A DNA stretch of 64,000 nucleotides from Rhizobacter sp. AJA081-3. Its GTDB lineage: Bacteria > Pseudomonadota > Gammaproteobacteria > Burkholderiales > Burkholderiaceae_C. Below are positions 1 to 8,778 of this stretch, piece by piece (the first letter of the stretch is position 1; every line of letters starts with the position of its first letter). The position numbers were made by a program, and so were the translations under genes. Under the pieces are notes generated by a model. The model was given only the letters and a program-made list of their open reading frames with translations. It ran no database searches and was not told the origin of the DNA. The stretch spans positions 5,146,001 through 5,210,000 of the forward strand of contig NZ_CP059067.1 in assembly GCF_017795745.1 (NCBI RefSeq), written 5' to 3'.

Positions 1-1155
1 ACGCTGTCCGACATCACGCTGCGGCGCGAGGCGCAGGGCACGGCGCTGGAGATGGCCGGGCGCTTGCGCAAGATCTCGCGCCACGTGCCGGGCATCGTCT
101 TCCAGTTCCGCAGCCGGCCGGGCGATTTCAGCCGCGGCTACTTTCCCTTCGTCAGCGAGAGCGTGATCGACCTGCTCGGCGTGTCGCCGAACACGCTGAT
201 GGAGGATGCCGGCGCGTTCTTCCGCATGGTCGAGCGCGAGGACCGCGCGCAGCTCGAGCAGAGCATCGTCGAGTCCGGCCGCATGATGAAGCCGTGGCGC
301 TGCGAGTTCCGCATCTTCCGACGCGGCGTGCCGGCGCGCTGGCTTAGCGGCACGGCCACGCCGCAGGCCGAGCCCGACGGCACGGTCACCTGGCACGGCT
401 ACCTGCAGGACGTGACCGACCAGCGCGAGCTCGACCGCGAGCGCGAAGCGGCCGCGGCGGCGCAGGCCGCGAACCGGGCCAAGACCGAGTTCCTCTCGCG
501 CATGAGCCACGAGCTGCGCACGCCATTGAATGCGGTGCTGGGCTTCGCGCAGCTGCTCGAGCTCGACAACAACGCGCCGCTGAACGAGACGCAGCGCCGT
601 CGTGTCGAGCTGATCCGCGAGGCCGGCGCGCACCTGCTGCAGATGATCGGCGAACTGCTCGACCTCACGCGCATCGAATCGGGCCAGCTCGCCGTCACGC
701 TCTCGGCCCTGCCGCTCGCCCCGGTGCTGGCCGACTGCGTCGAGTTCGTGCGCGCGCAGGCCGATGCGACCGGTGTCGCGCTGCACTTCGATGCCGAGGA
801 CACACCCTGGTCGGCACGTGCCGATGCCACTCGGCTGCGCCAGGTCGTGCTCAACCTGCTGGGCAATGCCATCAAGTACAACCGGCCTGGCGGCAGCGTG
901 CGCCTGCGCGTGCGTGCCGACCGCGACCTGGTCGTGCTGCTGGTGTCGGACACCGGCGTGGGCATCGCCGCCGCCGACGTGCACAACCTGTTCGAGCCCT
1001 TCCACCGCGGCGCGCACCAGAACAGCCCGATCGAGGGTGCCGGCATCGGGCTGGCGGTGACACGCGCGCTGGTCGAGCTGATGGGCGGGCGCGTCGACGT
1101 GGTCAGCGTGCCCGGCCAGGGCTCGACCTTCAGCGTGACGCTGGCCGCGGCCTGA
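1..1155 (+). CDS. PAS-domain sensor histidine kinase, C-terminal part
   Basis: C-terminal part of a sensor histidine kinase whose start lies before this window. The frame is open from base 1, where the first residues look like the tail of a PAS/PAC module, so the ATG at 52 is probably internal. A PAS-like fold follows at about visible residues 30-135. The H-box 'MSHELRTPLN' places the phosphoacceptor His at base 508 (visible residue 170). The ATPase domain shows the N box 'NLLGNAIKYN', G1 'DTGVGIAA' and G2 'GAGIGLAV'. No receiver domain follows. Its signal and partner regulator cannot be told from the sequence; the next genes are on the other strand. Confidence 0.9.
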   Translation, partial: TLSDITLRREAQGTALEMAGRLRKISRHVPGIVFQFRSRPGDFSRGYFPFVSESVIDLLGVSPNTLMEDAGAFFRMVEREDRAQLEQSIVESGRMMKPWRCEFRIFRRGVPARWLSGTATPQAEPDGTVTWHGYLQDVTDQRELDREREAAAAAQAANRAKTEFLSRMSHELRTPLNAVLGFAQLLELDNNAPLNETQRRRVELIREAGAHLLQMIGELLDLTRIESGQLAVTLSALPLAPVLADCVEFVRAQADATGVALHFDAEDTPWSARADATRLRQVVLNLLGNAIKYNRPGGSVRLRVRADRDLVVLLVSDTGVGIAAADVHNLFEPFHRGAHQNSPIEGAGIGLAVTRALVELMGGRVDVVSVPGQGSTFSVTLAAA

Positions 1156-1171
1156 GCGCAGGCCCGTGTGC

Positions 1172-1867
1172 CTAGAGCTGGCCGACGGCCAGCACCGGCC
1201 CGGTCGGCGCGCCGGTCGGTGAGCCGCCCGGCGGCTCCAGGCTCACCGCCAGGTGGTCGGTGCCCTGCGGTAGCGTAGCGCGCCGCACCACGGTCGCGCC
1301 GCTGGCCGAGATCAGGCCCAGCGAGCGCGGTGGGTTCTTGCCCGCGGCGGCCCAGAGTTCGAGCACGCGGTCGGGCTGCAGCGCCACGTTGACCAACGGC
1401 TTGGTGACCACCGCACGCCCGTCGCCGCTGATGCTGGCGACGAACGAGGCCGGCATCACGCCGCCATCGGGTGACGGGGCGGTGGCGTTCATCACTACCA
1501 CGATCGGCGGCAGCGTCGGCCCCGGGCTGGCCAGCAGCACGGCCAGGCTCAGCGCCGCCACCGAAGCCAGCGCCGCGAAGCCGCGCCAGAACGCCAGGCG
1601 TGCCCACCAGGCGGCCGGTGCCGGCGCCTTGGCGGTGGCCCCGCCGATGCGTGCCTCGATGCGCCGCCACACCTGCGGCGACGGCTGCAGGGGCGCCAGC
1701 GTGGCGGTCAGCGGCATCAGCCGGTCCTGCCAGGCGCGCACCGCGGCACGCAGCGCAGGGTGCGCCGGCAGCAGCGCTTCGAAACGCCGGCGCGCCGGCC
1801 CACGCAGCGTGCCGGCCACGTAGTCGGCGGCCAGCCGGTCGGCGAGTTCGGGGCGGCTGTAGTCCAT
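1172..1867 (-). CDS. RskA-type anti-sigma factor
   Basis: Membrane-anchored anti-sigma factor expected to hold the ECF sigma factor encoded just upstream. The 231-residue protein has an N-terminal cytoplasmic region with 'DYVAGTL' (about residues 15-21), as in RskA/ZAS-like anti-sigma proteins, then one transmembrane helix at about 94-114 and a periplasmic domain with the anti-sigma-K look ('LELWAAAGKNPPRSLGLI'). It starts one base after the sigma gene stops, so the two are translated together. Stress ECF systems of this kind usually answer to periplasmic redox or envelope damage; the actual signal here is unknown. Confidence 0.88.
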   Translation of the reverse strand: MDYSRPELADRLAADYVAGTLRGPARRRFEALLPAHPALRAAVRAWQDRLMPLTATLAPLQPSPQVWRRIEARIGGATAKAPAPAAWWARLAFWRGFAALASVAALSLAVLLASPGPTLPPIVVVMNATAPSPDGGVMPASFVASISGDGRAVVTKPLVNVALQPDRVLELWAAAGKNPPRSLGLISASGATVVRRATLPQGTDHLAVSLEPPGGSPTGAPTGPVLAVGQL

Positions 1868-1868
1868 C

Positions 1869-2507
1869 TCAGGTGCGTCCCGGTCCGGTCATGTCGCGCT
1901 GCACCGCGGCTTCGAGGCAGCCCTTGAGCGCCATCAGCGCGCGCCGCACCCACGACTTCACCGTGCCCAGCGGTTGGCGCAGCTGGTCGGCCACCTCGGC
2001 ATGGCTGAGGCCGTCGAAGAAGGCCAGCGCGACGCTCTGTCGCTGTTGCGAACTCAGCCCTTCCATGCAGTGCGTCAGCGCGCGCGCGTCCGCGGCCCGG
2101 CTGAGCAGCTCGAGCGGCCCCGCGCTGTCGTCGGCCACCTGGTCGTACACGTCGGTTTCCTCTGCGTCGTCGCCGCCGGAGGTGAAGGCGGTCTGGATCT
2201 GCGGCTGGCTCTGCGCACGGCGCAGGCTGTCGATGGCGCGGTTGCGCGCCACGCTGGTCAGCCAGGTCAGGGGCTGGCTCTGCGCCGCATCGAAGCTCTG
2301 CGCCGAACGCCAGACGTTGACATACACCTCCTGGAGGATGTCCTCGGCCTGGGCCCGGTCCCGGTTGATGCGCAGCACCACGGCGAACAGATGCGCACTG
2401 GTGCGCTCGTAAAGCGTGGCAAATGCCGCGCGGTCGCCCAGCCCGGCGCGCGCGAGCAGCTGCGCGAGTTCGCGGCTGCGGTCGGACCAGTCGGTGGCGG
2501 CGGGCAT
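1869..2507 (-). CDS. ECF RNA polymerase sigma factor (SigK/RpoE-like)
   Basis: Extracytoplasmic-function sigma factor of 212 residues. Region 2 is recognisable in 'AEDILQEVYVNVWR' and 'PLTWLTSVARNRAIDSLRR', which bind core polymerase and the -10 element. Region 4 is the helix-turn-helix 'LSHAEVADQLRQPLGTVKSWVRRAL', which reads the -35. The spacer between them is typical of SigK-type factors paired with RskA anti-sigma proteins, matching the gene downstream. It is divergent from purU with only 56 bases between the start codons. Confidence 0.92.
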   Translation of the reverse strand: MPAATDWSDRSRELAQLLARAGLGDRAAFATLYERTSAHLFAVVLRINRDRAQAEDILQEVYVNVWRSAQSFDAAQSQPLTWLTSVARNRAIDSLRRAQSQPQIQTAFTSGGDDAEETDVYDQVADDSAGPLELLSRAADARALTHCMEGLSSQQRQSVALAFFDGLSHAEVADQLRQPLGTVKSWVRRALMALKGCLEAAVQRDMTGPGRT

Positions 2508-2563
2508 GGTGCGAGTCTACGAGGGCCGGCTCTTTACAATGCGCCGACCACTGGAAAGCCCGC

Positions 2564-3448
2564 ATGCCCCGCCCGACCGAATTCGTCCTCACCCTGTCCT
2601 GCCGCGACACCAAGGGAATCGTGCACGCCGTCTCGGGCCTGCTGTTCCAGGCCGGCTGCAACATCATCGATTCGCAGCAGTACGGCGATGTGCTCAGCAG
2701 CGACGCCACCGGCCTGTTCTTCCTGCGCGTGCACTTCGAGGCGCCGCCGCACCTGGCCGACGTGGCCACGCTGCAGCCGCTGTTCCGCCACCTCAGCGAG
2801 CAGTTCGGCATGGACGCTCGGCTGCATTCGCTGGCGCGCAAGCCGCGCGTGATGCTGATGGTCAGCAAGCACGGCCACTGCCTGAACGACCTGCTGTTCC
2901 GCTGGCGCTCGGGGCAGCTCAACGTCGACATCCCGGCGATCGTCTCCAACCACCCCGACTACGCCGATCTCGCGGCCAGCTACGGCATCGACTTCCACCA
3001 CCTGCCGCTGGCCACCGGCTCGGGCGCCGAAGCCAAGCGGGCGCAGGAGAAGCAGGTCGAGGCGCTCGTAGACGCGCAGCAGATCGACCTGGTCGTGCTG
3101 GCGCGCTACATGCAGATCCTGAGCAGCGAGTTCTGCCAGTTCCTGCGCGGCCGGGCGATCAACATCCACCACAGCTTCCTGCCCAGCTTCAAGGGCGCCA
3201 AGCCCTACTACCAGGCGCACGAGCGCGGCGTGAAGCTGATCGGCGCGACGGCGCATTACGTCACCGCCGAGCTCGACGAGGGCCCGATCATCGAGCAGGA
3301 CGTCGAGCGCGTCGATCACACGCTCAGCCCCGAAGACTTCACCGCCGTCGGCCGTGACGTCGAATGCGTGGTGCTCGCGCGCGCGGTGCGCTGGCACGTC
3401 GAGCACCGCGTGCTGCTCAACGGCAAGAAGACCGTCGTGTTCCGCTGA
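2564..3448 (+). CDS. purU: Formyltetrahydrofolate deformylase
   Basis: Hydrolyses 10-formyltetrahydrofolate to formate and tetrahydrofolate, balancing the one-carbon pool and supplying formate for purine synthesis. It is 294 residues, the usual PurU length. An N-terminal ACT domain (about 1-85, 'LSCRDTKGIVHAVSGLL') is followed by a formyltransferase fold with 'NIHHSFLPSFKGAKPY' and 'AELDEGPIIEQD', holding the His and Asp catalytic residues. The ATG at 2564 was chosen because the ACT domain begins directly after it; an open frame upstream adds only basic, non-homologous sequence. A TACAAT at 2535-2540 could be its -10. Confidence 0.95.
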   Translation: MPRPTEFVLTLSCRDTKGIVHAVSGLLFQAGCNIIDSQQYGDVLSSDATGLFFLRVHFEAPPHLADVATLQPLFRHLSEQFGMDARLHSLARKPRVMLMVSKHGHCLNDLLFRWRSGQLNVDIPAIVSNHPDYADLAASYGIDFHHLPLATGSGAEAKRAQEKQVEALVDAQQIDLVVLARYMQILSSEFCQFLRGRAINIHHSFLPSFKGAKPYYQAHERGVKLIGATAHYVTAELDEGPIIEQDVERVDHTLSPEDFTAVGRDVECVVLARAVRWHVEHRVLLNGKKTVVFR

Positions 3449-3466
3449 CATCGGCGAGACCGAGCC

Positions 3467-3910
3467 ATGCCGCGCATCAAGCCCCCGCTGCCGCCGTCGA
3501 CTCCCGACGAGATCGAGCAGCAGCTCTACGAGGCCCTGCAGCGCGCCGACATCGAGGCGCTGATGGCGGTGTGGTCCGACGACGACGAGATCGTCTGCGT
3601 GCACCCCGGCGGCCCGCGCATGGTCGGCGCCGCGGCGATCCGCGCCTCGTTCGAGGCCCTGTTCGCCAACGGGGCGATCGACGTGCGGCCGGAGAAGGTG
3701 CGCCGGCTGCAGGCGCTGAACTGCGCGGTGCACAGCGTGCAGGAGCGCGTCAACGTGCCCACCGAGCAAGGCCCCAAGGCGGCCTGGGTGATGGCCACCA
3801 ACGTCTACGTGAAGTCGAGCCGCGGCTGGGCGCTGGCGGCGCACCACGCCAGCCCCGGCTCGCCGCGCGAGGCGCAGGACGCCGCCGAAGCCGGCTCGAC
3901 GCTGCACTGA
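3467..3910 (+). CDS. SnoaL-like / DUF4440 (NTF2-fold) protein
   Basis: Small 147-residue protein of the NTF2/SnoaL-like superfamily, often labelled DUF4440 or YybH-like. The opening helix 'EIEQQLYEALQRADIEALMAVWSDDDEIVCVHPGGPRMVG' region and the later 'HHASPG' are typical of this cone-shaped fold, which binds small ligands. No specific substrate can be assigned. It lies 18 bases after purU and 6 bases before a YheT-type hydrolase, so the genes are probably cotranscribed. Confidence 0.8.
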   Translation: MPRIKPPLPPSTPDEIEQQLYEALQRADIEALMAVWSDDDEIVCVHPGGPRMVGAAAIRASFEALFANGAIDVRPEKVRRLQALNCAVHSVQERVNVPTEQGPKAAWVMATNVYVKSSRGWALAAHHASPGSPREAQDAAEAGSTLH

Positions 3911-3916
3911 GCTGCG

Positions 3917-4882
3917 GTGCAGCAGTACCGTTCGCCCCGCTGGCTGCCCGGCGGCAATGCGCAGACGATCTGGCCGGCGCTGTTCGGCCAGCGGCACCGC
4001 GGCCCGCGGATCGCGTTCCGCCGCGAGCGCTGGACGACACCCGACGCCGACTTCATCGATGCCGACTGGCTGGGGGAAGACACCACCGCGCCGCTGCTGG
4101 TGATGTTCCACGGCCTCGAAGGCTCGACGCGCAGCCACTACGCGCAGGCCTTCGCCGACTGGGCGCGCCGCCACGGCTGGCGCTTCGTGATGCCGCACTT
4201 CCGCGGCTGCTCGGGCGAGCTGAACCTGGCACCGCGTGCCTACCACTCGGGCGACTTCGAGGAGATCGGCTGGATGCTCGGCCAGGCGAAGCTGCGCCAC
4301 GCCGGGCCGATCGCCGCCGTCGGTGTCTCGCTGGGCGGCAACGCGCTGCTGCGCTGGGCCGAGGAGGCCGGCGGCACGGCGTCGGCCACCGCGAAGGCGG
4401 TCGCCGCGATCAGCTCGCCGATCGACCTGGCCGCCGGCGGCCACGCCATCGGCCGCGGCTTCAACCGGCTCGTCTACACGCGCATGTTCCTGCGCACGAT
4501 GAAGCCGCGCGCGCTGGCCAAGCTGGCGCAGCACCCGGGCCTGTTCAGCCGCGAAAAGCTGCTTGCCGCGCGCGACCTCTACGAGTTCGACAACGTCTTC
4601 ACCGCGCCGCTGCACGGATTCCGCGACACCGACGACTACTGGGCGCGTGGCTCGGCGAAGCCGCACCTGGCGCGCATCCACATCCCGGCGCTGGTGCTCA
4701 ATGCCCTGAACGACCCCTTCGTACCCGGCAGCAGCCTGCCGCGCGCGCACGAAGTCGGCGAGCGCGTCACGCTGTGGCAGCCGACGCATGGCGGGCACGT
4801 GGGCTTCCCCGGCGGTCGCTGGCCCGGTCACGTGATGACCCTGCCCGAGCAGGTGATGGGCTGGCTCGCCCGCCATCTTTGA
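3917..4882 (+). CDS. YheT-family alpha/beta hydrolase
   Basis: Predicted esterase of the YheT (COG0429) group, 321 residues. Visible features are the oxyanion region 'VMFHGLEGSTRSHY', the nucleophile elbow 'AVGVSLGGNALLRW' (Ser in GVSLGG), and a late acid/His region with 'ALNDPFVPGSSLP' and 'PTHGGHVGFPGG'. The start is a GTG at 3917, 6 bases after the preceding stop; no nearby ATG keeps the N-terminal 'YRSPRWLPGGNAQTIWPAL', which is conserved in the family. The physiological substrate is unknown. Confidence 0.88.
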   Translation: MQQYRSPRWLPGGNAQTIWPALFGQRHRGPRIAFRRERWTTPDADFIDADWLGEDTTAPLLVMFHGLEGSTRSHYAQAFADWARRHGWRFVMPHFRGCSGELNLAPRAYHSGDFEEIGWMLGQAKLRHAGPIAAVGVSLGGNALLRWAEEAGGTASATAKAVAAISSPIDLAAGGHAIGRGFNRLVYTRMFLRTMKPRALAKLAQHPGLFSREKLLAARDLYEFDNVFTAPLHGFRDTDDYWARGSAKPHLARIHIPALVLNALNDPFVPGSSLPRAHEVGERVTLWQPTHGGHVGFPGGRWPGHVMTLPEQVMGWLARHL

Positions 4883-4896
4883 CGCAGCATCGGGCC

Positions 4897-5442
4897 ATGG
4901 ACGAGATCGTCAAGGCAGCGCTGAAGAAGTGGCCGAACGTGCCGCACTGCTGGGGCTGGCTGGCGCTGGACGCGCGCGGCGACTGGTACATGCGCGACGA
5001 CCGCGTGCAGGCCGCCGGCCCCTTCCCGAGGGTCAAGGGCAGCCGCATCCTGCACGACAAGCTGCGCGAGTTCATCCACCGCAACTACCTGGAGGACGAG
5101 TCCGGCGACTGGTTCTTCCAGAACGGGCCGCAGCGGGTCTACGTCGAGCTCGAGGCGGCGCCCTGGGTGTGGCGCCTGGTGCCAGGCGAAGCCGCACCGG
5201 CGATCACCAGCCACACCGGGCGCGAGGCTCGGTTCGAGTCGGCCTGGCTCGACGAGCACGGCCGCCTCTTCCTTGCCACCGACATCGGCCTGGGCCTGGT
5301 GCACACGCTCGACATGGAAACCGCCGCCGGCGCCGTCGAGAGCGGCGCCTGGTTGCCGCAGGACATCCGCTTCGACGAACTGCCCGGTCGATTCGGCTAC
5401 CGACTCAGCCCGGCTGCCGCGCACGCCGCTCAGCTGCCGTAG
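4897..5442 (+). CDS. Conserved DUF2946-like protein
   Basis: A 181-residue soluble protein beginning 'MDEIVKAALKKWPNVPHCWGWL'. I recall similar short proteins in Burkholderiales filed under DUF2946, but this label is from memory and uncertain. It is rich in aromatic residues ('DWFFQNGPQRVYVELE', 'PWVWRLVP'), with no signal peptide, membrane helix or catalytic motif. It sits 14 bases after the YheT-type hydrolase and is likely in the same transcript. Its 3' end overlaps the convergent DUF3455-like gene by 13 bases. Confidence 0.75.
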   Translation: MDEIVKAALKKWPNVPHCWGWLALDARGDWYMRDDRVQAAGPFPRVKGSRILHDKLREFIHRNYLEDESGDWFFQNGPQRVYVELEAAPWVWRLVPGEAAPAITSHTGREARFESAWLDEHGRLFLATDIGLGLVHTLDMETAAGAVESGAWLPQDIRFDELPGRFGYRLSPAAAHAAQLP

Positions 5443-5972
5443 AACACGTAGTCGGCCTCGTAGGCCACCTGCTGGCGCTTGCCCTTGGTCGCCGCGTCGC
5501 AGGCCGCCGCCGGCGCCACGCCGCCCTTGGTGTTCAGGCGCTGGATGTAGCTCACGCCCTGCATCGCTCCCATGCCCATCGCGGGCTCGGCCTTGACCAG
5601 CTGCAGCGGGATGCTGCCGGCCATCGCCGGCGCCACCGCGAGCTGCTTGCCGGTGACCTTGGAGCCGTCGGCGGCTTCCCAGGTCGGGCCGGCGTAGTAC
5701 TTGCCGACCATCTTCTTGTCGGCGCCGTACAGCGTGGCGACCGGGGCGACGAACACCCACTCATGCGCGCCGGCCATGTTCGCCTTCTCGCGGCACTCGT
5801 AGGTGATCTCGCCGACGCCGGTGGTGGCCATCGTCTGCTTCGCGCCGGCGGGCACGCGCACCGGCTCGGGCAGGGCGGCGTTGTCGACGGGCTTCATGGC
5901 CATCATCGAGGGGCCGGCGGCGCAGGCCGACAGCAGGGCCACGGTGCCGAGCAAGGCGAAGGTCTGGGTCAT
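5430..5972 (-). CDS. DUF3455-like exported lipoprotein
   Basis: A 180-residue exported protein resembling DUF3455. The signal peptide ends in the lipobox 'LLSACAAG', so it is probably a lipoprotein. The mature part has 'EITYECREK' and 'YAGPTWEAADGSKVTGKQLA', characteristic of that family; the biochemical role is unknown. ATG 5972 was chosen over an upstream in-frame ATG because it begins the signal peptide and has an AGGAG-like ribosome site about 8 bases before it. It converges on the previous gene with a 13-base overlap. Confidence 0.82.
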   Translation of the reverse strand: MTQTFALLGTVALLSACAAGPSMMAMKPVDNAALPEPVRVPAGAKQTMATTGVGEITYECREKANMAGAHEWVFVAPVATLYGADKKMVGKYYAGPTWEAADGSKVTGKQLAVAPAMAGSIPLQLVKAEPAMGMGAMQGVSYIQRLNTKGGVAPAAACDAATKGKRQQVAYEADYVFYGS

Positions 5973-6060
5973 GGTGTTCTCCGGAAGAAGGGTTTGTCGC
6001 GGGGCGACAGTGCCCCGACTCCCGGATACGCAGCCCGGCCGCAACTGGATGCAGCCCATG

Positions 6061-6083
6061 AAAAAGCCGGCCCTCGGGCCGGC
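6061..6083 (-). terminator. Rho-independent terminator after cytochrome c gene
   Basis: On the minus strand an 8-bp perfect stem (GCCGGCCC / GGGCCGGC) with a 2-base loop is followed by TTTTT. It lies 21 bases past the stop of the membrane-anchored cytochrome gene and separates it from the DUF3455-like gene. Confidence 0.85.
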
Positions 6084-6104
6084 CTGGTCAGAGCGCGCGA
6101 AACC

Positions 6105-6638
6105 TCAGTTCGCGGCGGAAGCGGCCGCGGCCGGCGCCTTGGGCTCGTCGAACTTGGCGCCGCCCTTGTTGGCGAGGTAGACCACCGCGCGGCCGATTTC
6201 CAGGTCGCTGAAGTCGCCGCCACCCTGGGCGCCCATGGCGTTCTTGCCCTTCAGCGCCGACGTCAGCAGCGTCTCGTAGCCGGTCTTGATGCGCGGCTCC
6301 CAGGCGGCGGTGTCGCCGATCTTGGGGGCGCCGGCCGCGCCGCTGGTGTGGCAGGCGGTGCATTGGGCGTTGAAGACCTGCTCACCGGACTTCAGCGAGG
6401 CCACGTCGGAAGCGTCCTTGACTTCGATGCTGCCGATCGGCTGGATGCGCCGGGCCACCGCCTCGGCGCCCAGGCCGTCGCTGCCGGCAGCGTCGCGGTG
6501 GTCGGAGGTCACGTACATGACCAGCAGGATGATCGCGAAGATCGGCACGACGAAGGAGAAGAACACCGCCAGGATCAACTGCTTGGGCGTCTTGATCGGG
6601 CCTTCGTGCGGGCCGTCTTGGTCGTGGGAGTCGCTCAT
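6105..6638 (-). CDS. Membrane-anchored cytochrome c5-type protein
   Basis: Monohaem c-type cytochrome of 177 residues. A single N-terminal transmembrane anchor (about residues 21-43, 'LILAVFFSFVVPIFAIILLVMYV') precedes a periplasmic cytochrome domain with one CXXCH ('CTACH', about residue 115). The axial Met is probably in 'GKNAMGAQGG', as in the CycB/c5 group found beside respiratory oxidases. The ATG at 6638 was preferred to one 75 bases upstream because it directly precedes the anchor. It is single, with a strong terminator at 6061-6083. Confidence 0.9.
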   Translation of the reverse strand: MSDSHDQDGPHEGPIKTPKQLILAVFFSFVVPIFAIILLVMYVTSDHRDAAGSDGLGAEAVARRIQPIGSIEVKDASDVASLKSGEQVFNAQCTACHTSGAAGAPKIGDTAAWEPRIKTGYETLLTSALKGKNAMGAQGGGDFSDLEIGRAVVYLANKGGAKFDEPKAPAAAASAAN

Positions 6639-6918
6639 GAATTCCTCGGCTGCGGGTGCTCTGCGGGTGCGGGTTCGGGGTCGGTGCTTCCCCCGGACGG
6701 CCCGGGAGCGCAAAAACCCGCGAATTATAGGGGGGCTGCCGTGCCCGCCTGACCTGGCTCAAGACCGCAGCTCCGGCGTGCCATGCCGACGTGTCGTCGG
6801 CGAACGCGCCGCCGCCGCTTGACAGCCAGCAATTCCAGGCGGATGGTGCAGGCTCAGCGGGCGTCAGACCCGTCATCCGCGCCGTGAGCGCATCACATCA
6901 CCGCTGGAGACAAACCCG

Positions 6919-8724
6919 ATGAGTACCGTGACCCTGGCCTCCCCCACCGAACAGGCCACGCGCTGGCTCGATGATTTCGGGCGCGCGCTGGCGCGCGGCG
7001 ACATCGACGCCACGCTCGCGCTGTTCGACCCCGACTGCTACTGGCGCGACCTCGTCGCCTTCACCTGGAACATCCGCACGCAGGAAGGGCCGGCGGCCAT
7101 CCGCGCGATGCTGCAGGCGCGGCTGGCGGACACGAAGCCTTCGAACTTCGCCCTCGAAGGCGAGGCCACCGAGGCCGACGGCATCACCGACGCCTGGTTC
7201 ACGTTCGAGACCGGCGTGGCGCGCGGCCGCGGCCACCTGCGCCTGAAGGGCGGCAAGGCCTGGACGCTGCTGACCACGATGACCGAGCTGAAGGGCCACG
7301 AAGAGAAGAAGGGCGAGCACCGCATCAAGGGCGCCGAGCATGGCGTGCACCCGGGCCGCAAGAGCTGGGCCGAGTTGCGCGAGGACGAGGCGAAGACGCT
7401 GGGCACCACCGAGCAGCCGTATGTGGTGATCGTCGGCGGCGGGCAGGGCGGCATCATGCTCGGCGCGCGGCTGCGCCGCCTTGGCGTGACGGCCATCATC
7501 ATCGAGAAGAACGCGCGGCCCGGCGACTCCTGGCGCAACCGCTACAAGAGCCTGTGCCTGCATGACCCGGTCTGGTACGACCACCTGCCCTACCTGCCCT
7601 TCCCGGACGACTGGCCGGTGTTCGCGCCCAAGGACAAGATCGGCGACTGGCTGGAGATGTACACCAAGGTCATGGAGCTCAATTACTGGGGCTCCACGGT
7701 CTGCAAGAAGGCCTCGTTCAACGAAAAGACGCAGGAGTGGGAGGTGCAGGTCGAGCGCGACGGCAAGCCCGTCACGCTGCGCCCGAAGGAGCTGGTGTTC
7801 GCGCTCGGCGTGTCGGGTTACCCGAACGTGCCGAAGATCCCCGGCGCCGAGACCTTCCTCGGTGACCAGCACCACTCGAGCAAGCACCCTGGCCCCGAGA
7901 AGTACAAGGGCAAGAAGTGCGTCGTGCTCGGCTCCAACAACTCGGCGCACGACATCTGCGCCGCGCTGTGGGAGAACGGTGCCGACGTGACAATGATCCA
8001 GCGCAGCTCGACGCACATCGCGCCGTCGGAATCGCTGATGGAGCTGGCATTGGGCGGCCTGTACTCGGAGCAGGCGGTGAAGAGCGGCATCGACCACCAC
8101 AAGGCCGACCTGATCTTCGCCTCGGTGCCCTACAAGATCATGCACGGCTTCCACATCCCGGTGTACGAGGAGATGAAGAAGCGCGATGCCGATCTGTACG
8201 GCCGCCTCGAGAAGGCCGGCTTCATGCTCGACTTCGGCGACGATGGCTCGGGCCTGTTCATGAAGTACCTGCGCCGCGGCTCGGGCTACTACATCGACGT
8301 GGGTGCGTCCGAGCTGGTGGCCAACGGCAGCGTGAAGCTGAAGAGCGGCGTCAACATCGAGCGCATCAACCCGAAGTCCGTGACCTTGTCCGACGGCACC
8401 GAGCTGCCGGCCGACCTGATCGTCTACGCCACCGGCTACGGCTCGATGAACGGCTGGCTGGCCGACCTCATCTCGCCGGAGGTGGCCGACAAGGTCGGCA
8501 AGGTCTGGGGCCTGGGCTCGAGCACGACCAAGGACCCGGGCCCGTGGGAGGGCGAGCTGCGCAACATGTGGAAGCCCACGCAGGTGCCGCACCTGTGGTT
8601 CCACGGCGGCAACCTGCACCAGTCGCGCCACTACTCGCAGTTCCTGTCGCTGCAGCTGAAGGCGCGTCAGGCCGGCCTGAAGACGTCGGTCTACGAGCTC
8701 GCGCCGGCGCACCACAAGCGCTGA
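6919..8724 (+). CDS. Flavin-containing monooxygenase with N-terminal SnoaL-like domain
   Basis: A 601-residue FAD/NADPH monooxygenase of the FMO/Baeyer-Villiger type. Residues about 1-125 form an NTF2/SnoaL-like domain ('DATLALFDPDCYWRDLVAFTWNI'). The catalytic part follows, with the FAD Rossmann motif 'VVIVGGGQGGIMLGARL', the NADPH-site motif 'CVVLGSNNSAHDICAAL' and a C-terminal 'DLIVYATGYGS' matching the family ATG motif. This fused layout is common among soil proteobacterial FMOs. Substrate unknown. It is monocistronic: 280 bases of non-coding sequence upstream, a tRNA downstream. Confidence 0.9.
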   Translation: MSTVTLASPTEQATRWLDDFGRALARGDIDATLALFDPDCYWRDLVAFTWNIRTQEGPAAIRAMLQARLADTKPSNFALEGEATEADGITDAWFTFETGVARGRGHLRLKGGKAWTLLTTMTELKGHEEKKGEHRIKGAEHGVHPGRKSWAELREDEAKTLGTTEQPYVVIVGGGQGGIMLGARLRRLGVTAIIIEKNARPGDSWRNRYKSLCLHDPVWYDHLPYLPFPDDWPVFAPKDKIGDWLEMYTKVMELNYWGSTVCKKASFNEKTQEWEVQVERDGKPVTLRPKELVFALGVSGYPNVPKIPGAETFLGDQHHSSKHPGPEKYKGKKCVVLGSNNSAHDICAALWENGADVTMIQRSSTHIAPSESLMELALGGLYSEQAVKSGIDHHKADLIFASVPYKIMHGFHIPVYEEMKKRDADLYGRLEKAGFMLDFGDDGSGLFMKYLRRGSGYYIDVGASELVANGSVKLKSGVNIERINPKSVTLSDGTELPADLIVYATGYGSMNGWLADLISPEVADKVGKVWGLGSSTTKDPGPWEGELRNMWKPTQVPHLWFHGGNLHQSRHYSQFLSLQLKARQAGLKTSVYELAPAHHKR

Positions 8725-8751
8725 CGCGGCCTCGAACGCGGCCCGTTCGAC

Positions 8752-8775
8752 CCAGGGCGGTAGAATCCGCCCTGG
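8752..8775 (+). terminator. Hairpin between FMO gene and tRNA-Arg
   Basis: A perfect 9-bp stem (CCAGGGCGG / CCGCCCTGG) encloses the loop TAGAAT. It could end transcription of the FMO gene, although no T-run follows. The loop itself reads as a -10 hexamer 12 bases before the mature tRNA, so the structure may serve both roles. Confidence 0.5.
8761..8766 (+). promoter_or_regulatory. Candidate -10 of tRNA-Arg promoter
   Basis: TAGAAT lies 12 bases before the first tRNA base, a normal distance for a stable-RNA -10. No good -35 is seen 17 bases upstream, so this is tentative. Confidence 0.4.
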
Positions 8776-8778
8776 CGT

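Noticed and set aside
2534-4876. 780-codon minus-strand open frame over purU and its neighbours
   Set aside because: It is antisense to well-supported genes; the low stop-codon frequency of GC-rich DNA explains it.
5995-6009. TGT...ACA palindrome resembling a NifA site
   Set aside because: The spacing is 9 bases instead of 10 and no -24/-12 element or nif gene is near; it lies between two unrelated genes.
6898-8715. 605-codon minus-strand open frame opposite the monooxygenase
   Set aside because: Mirror frame of a clear flavoprotein; the translation is His/Val/Arg-rich with no domain.
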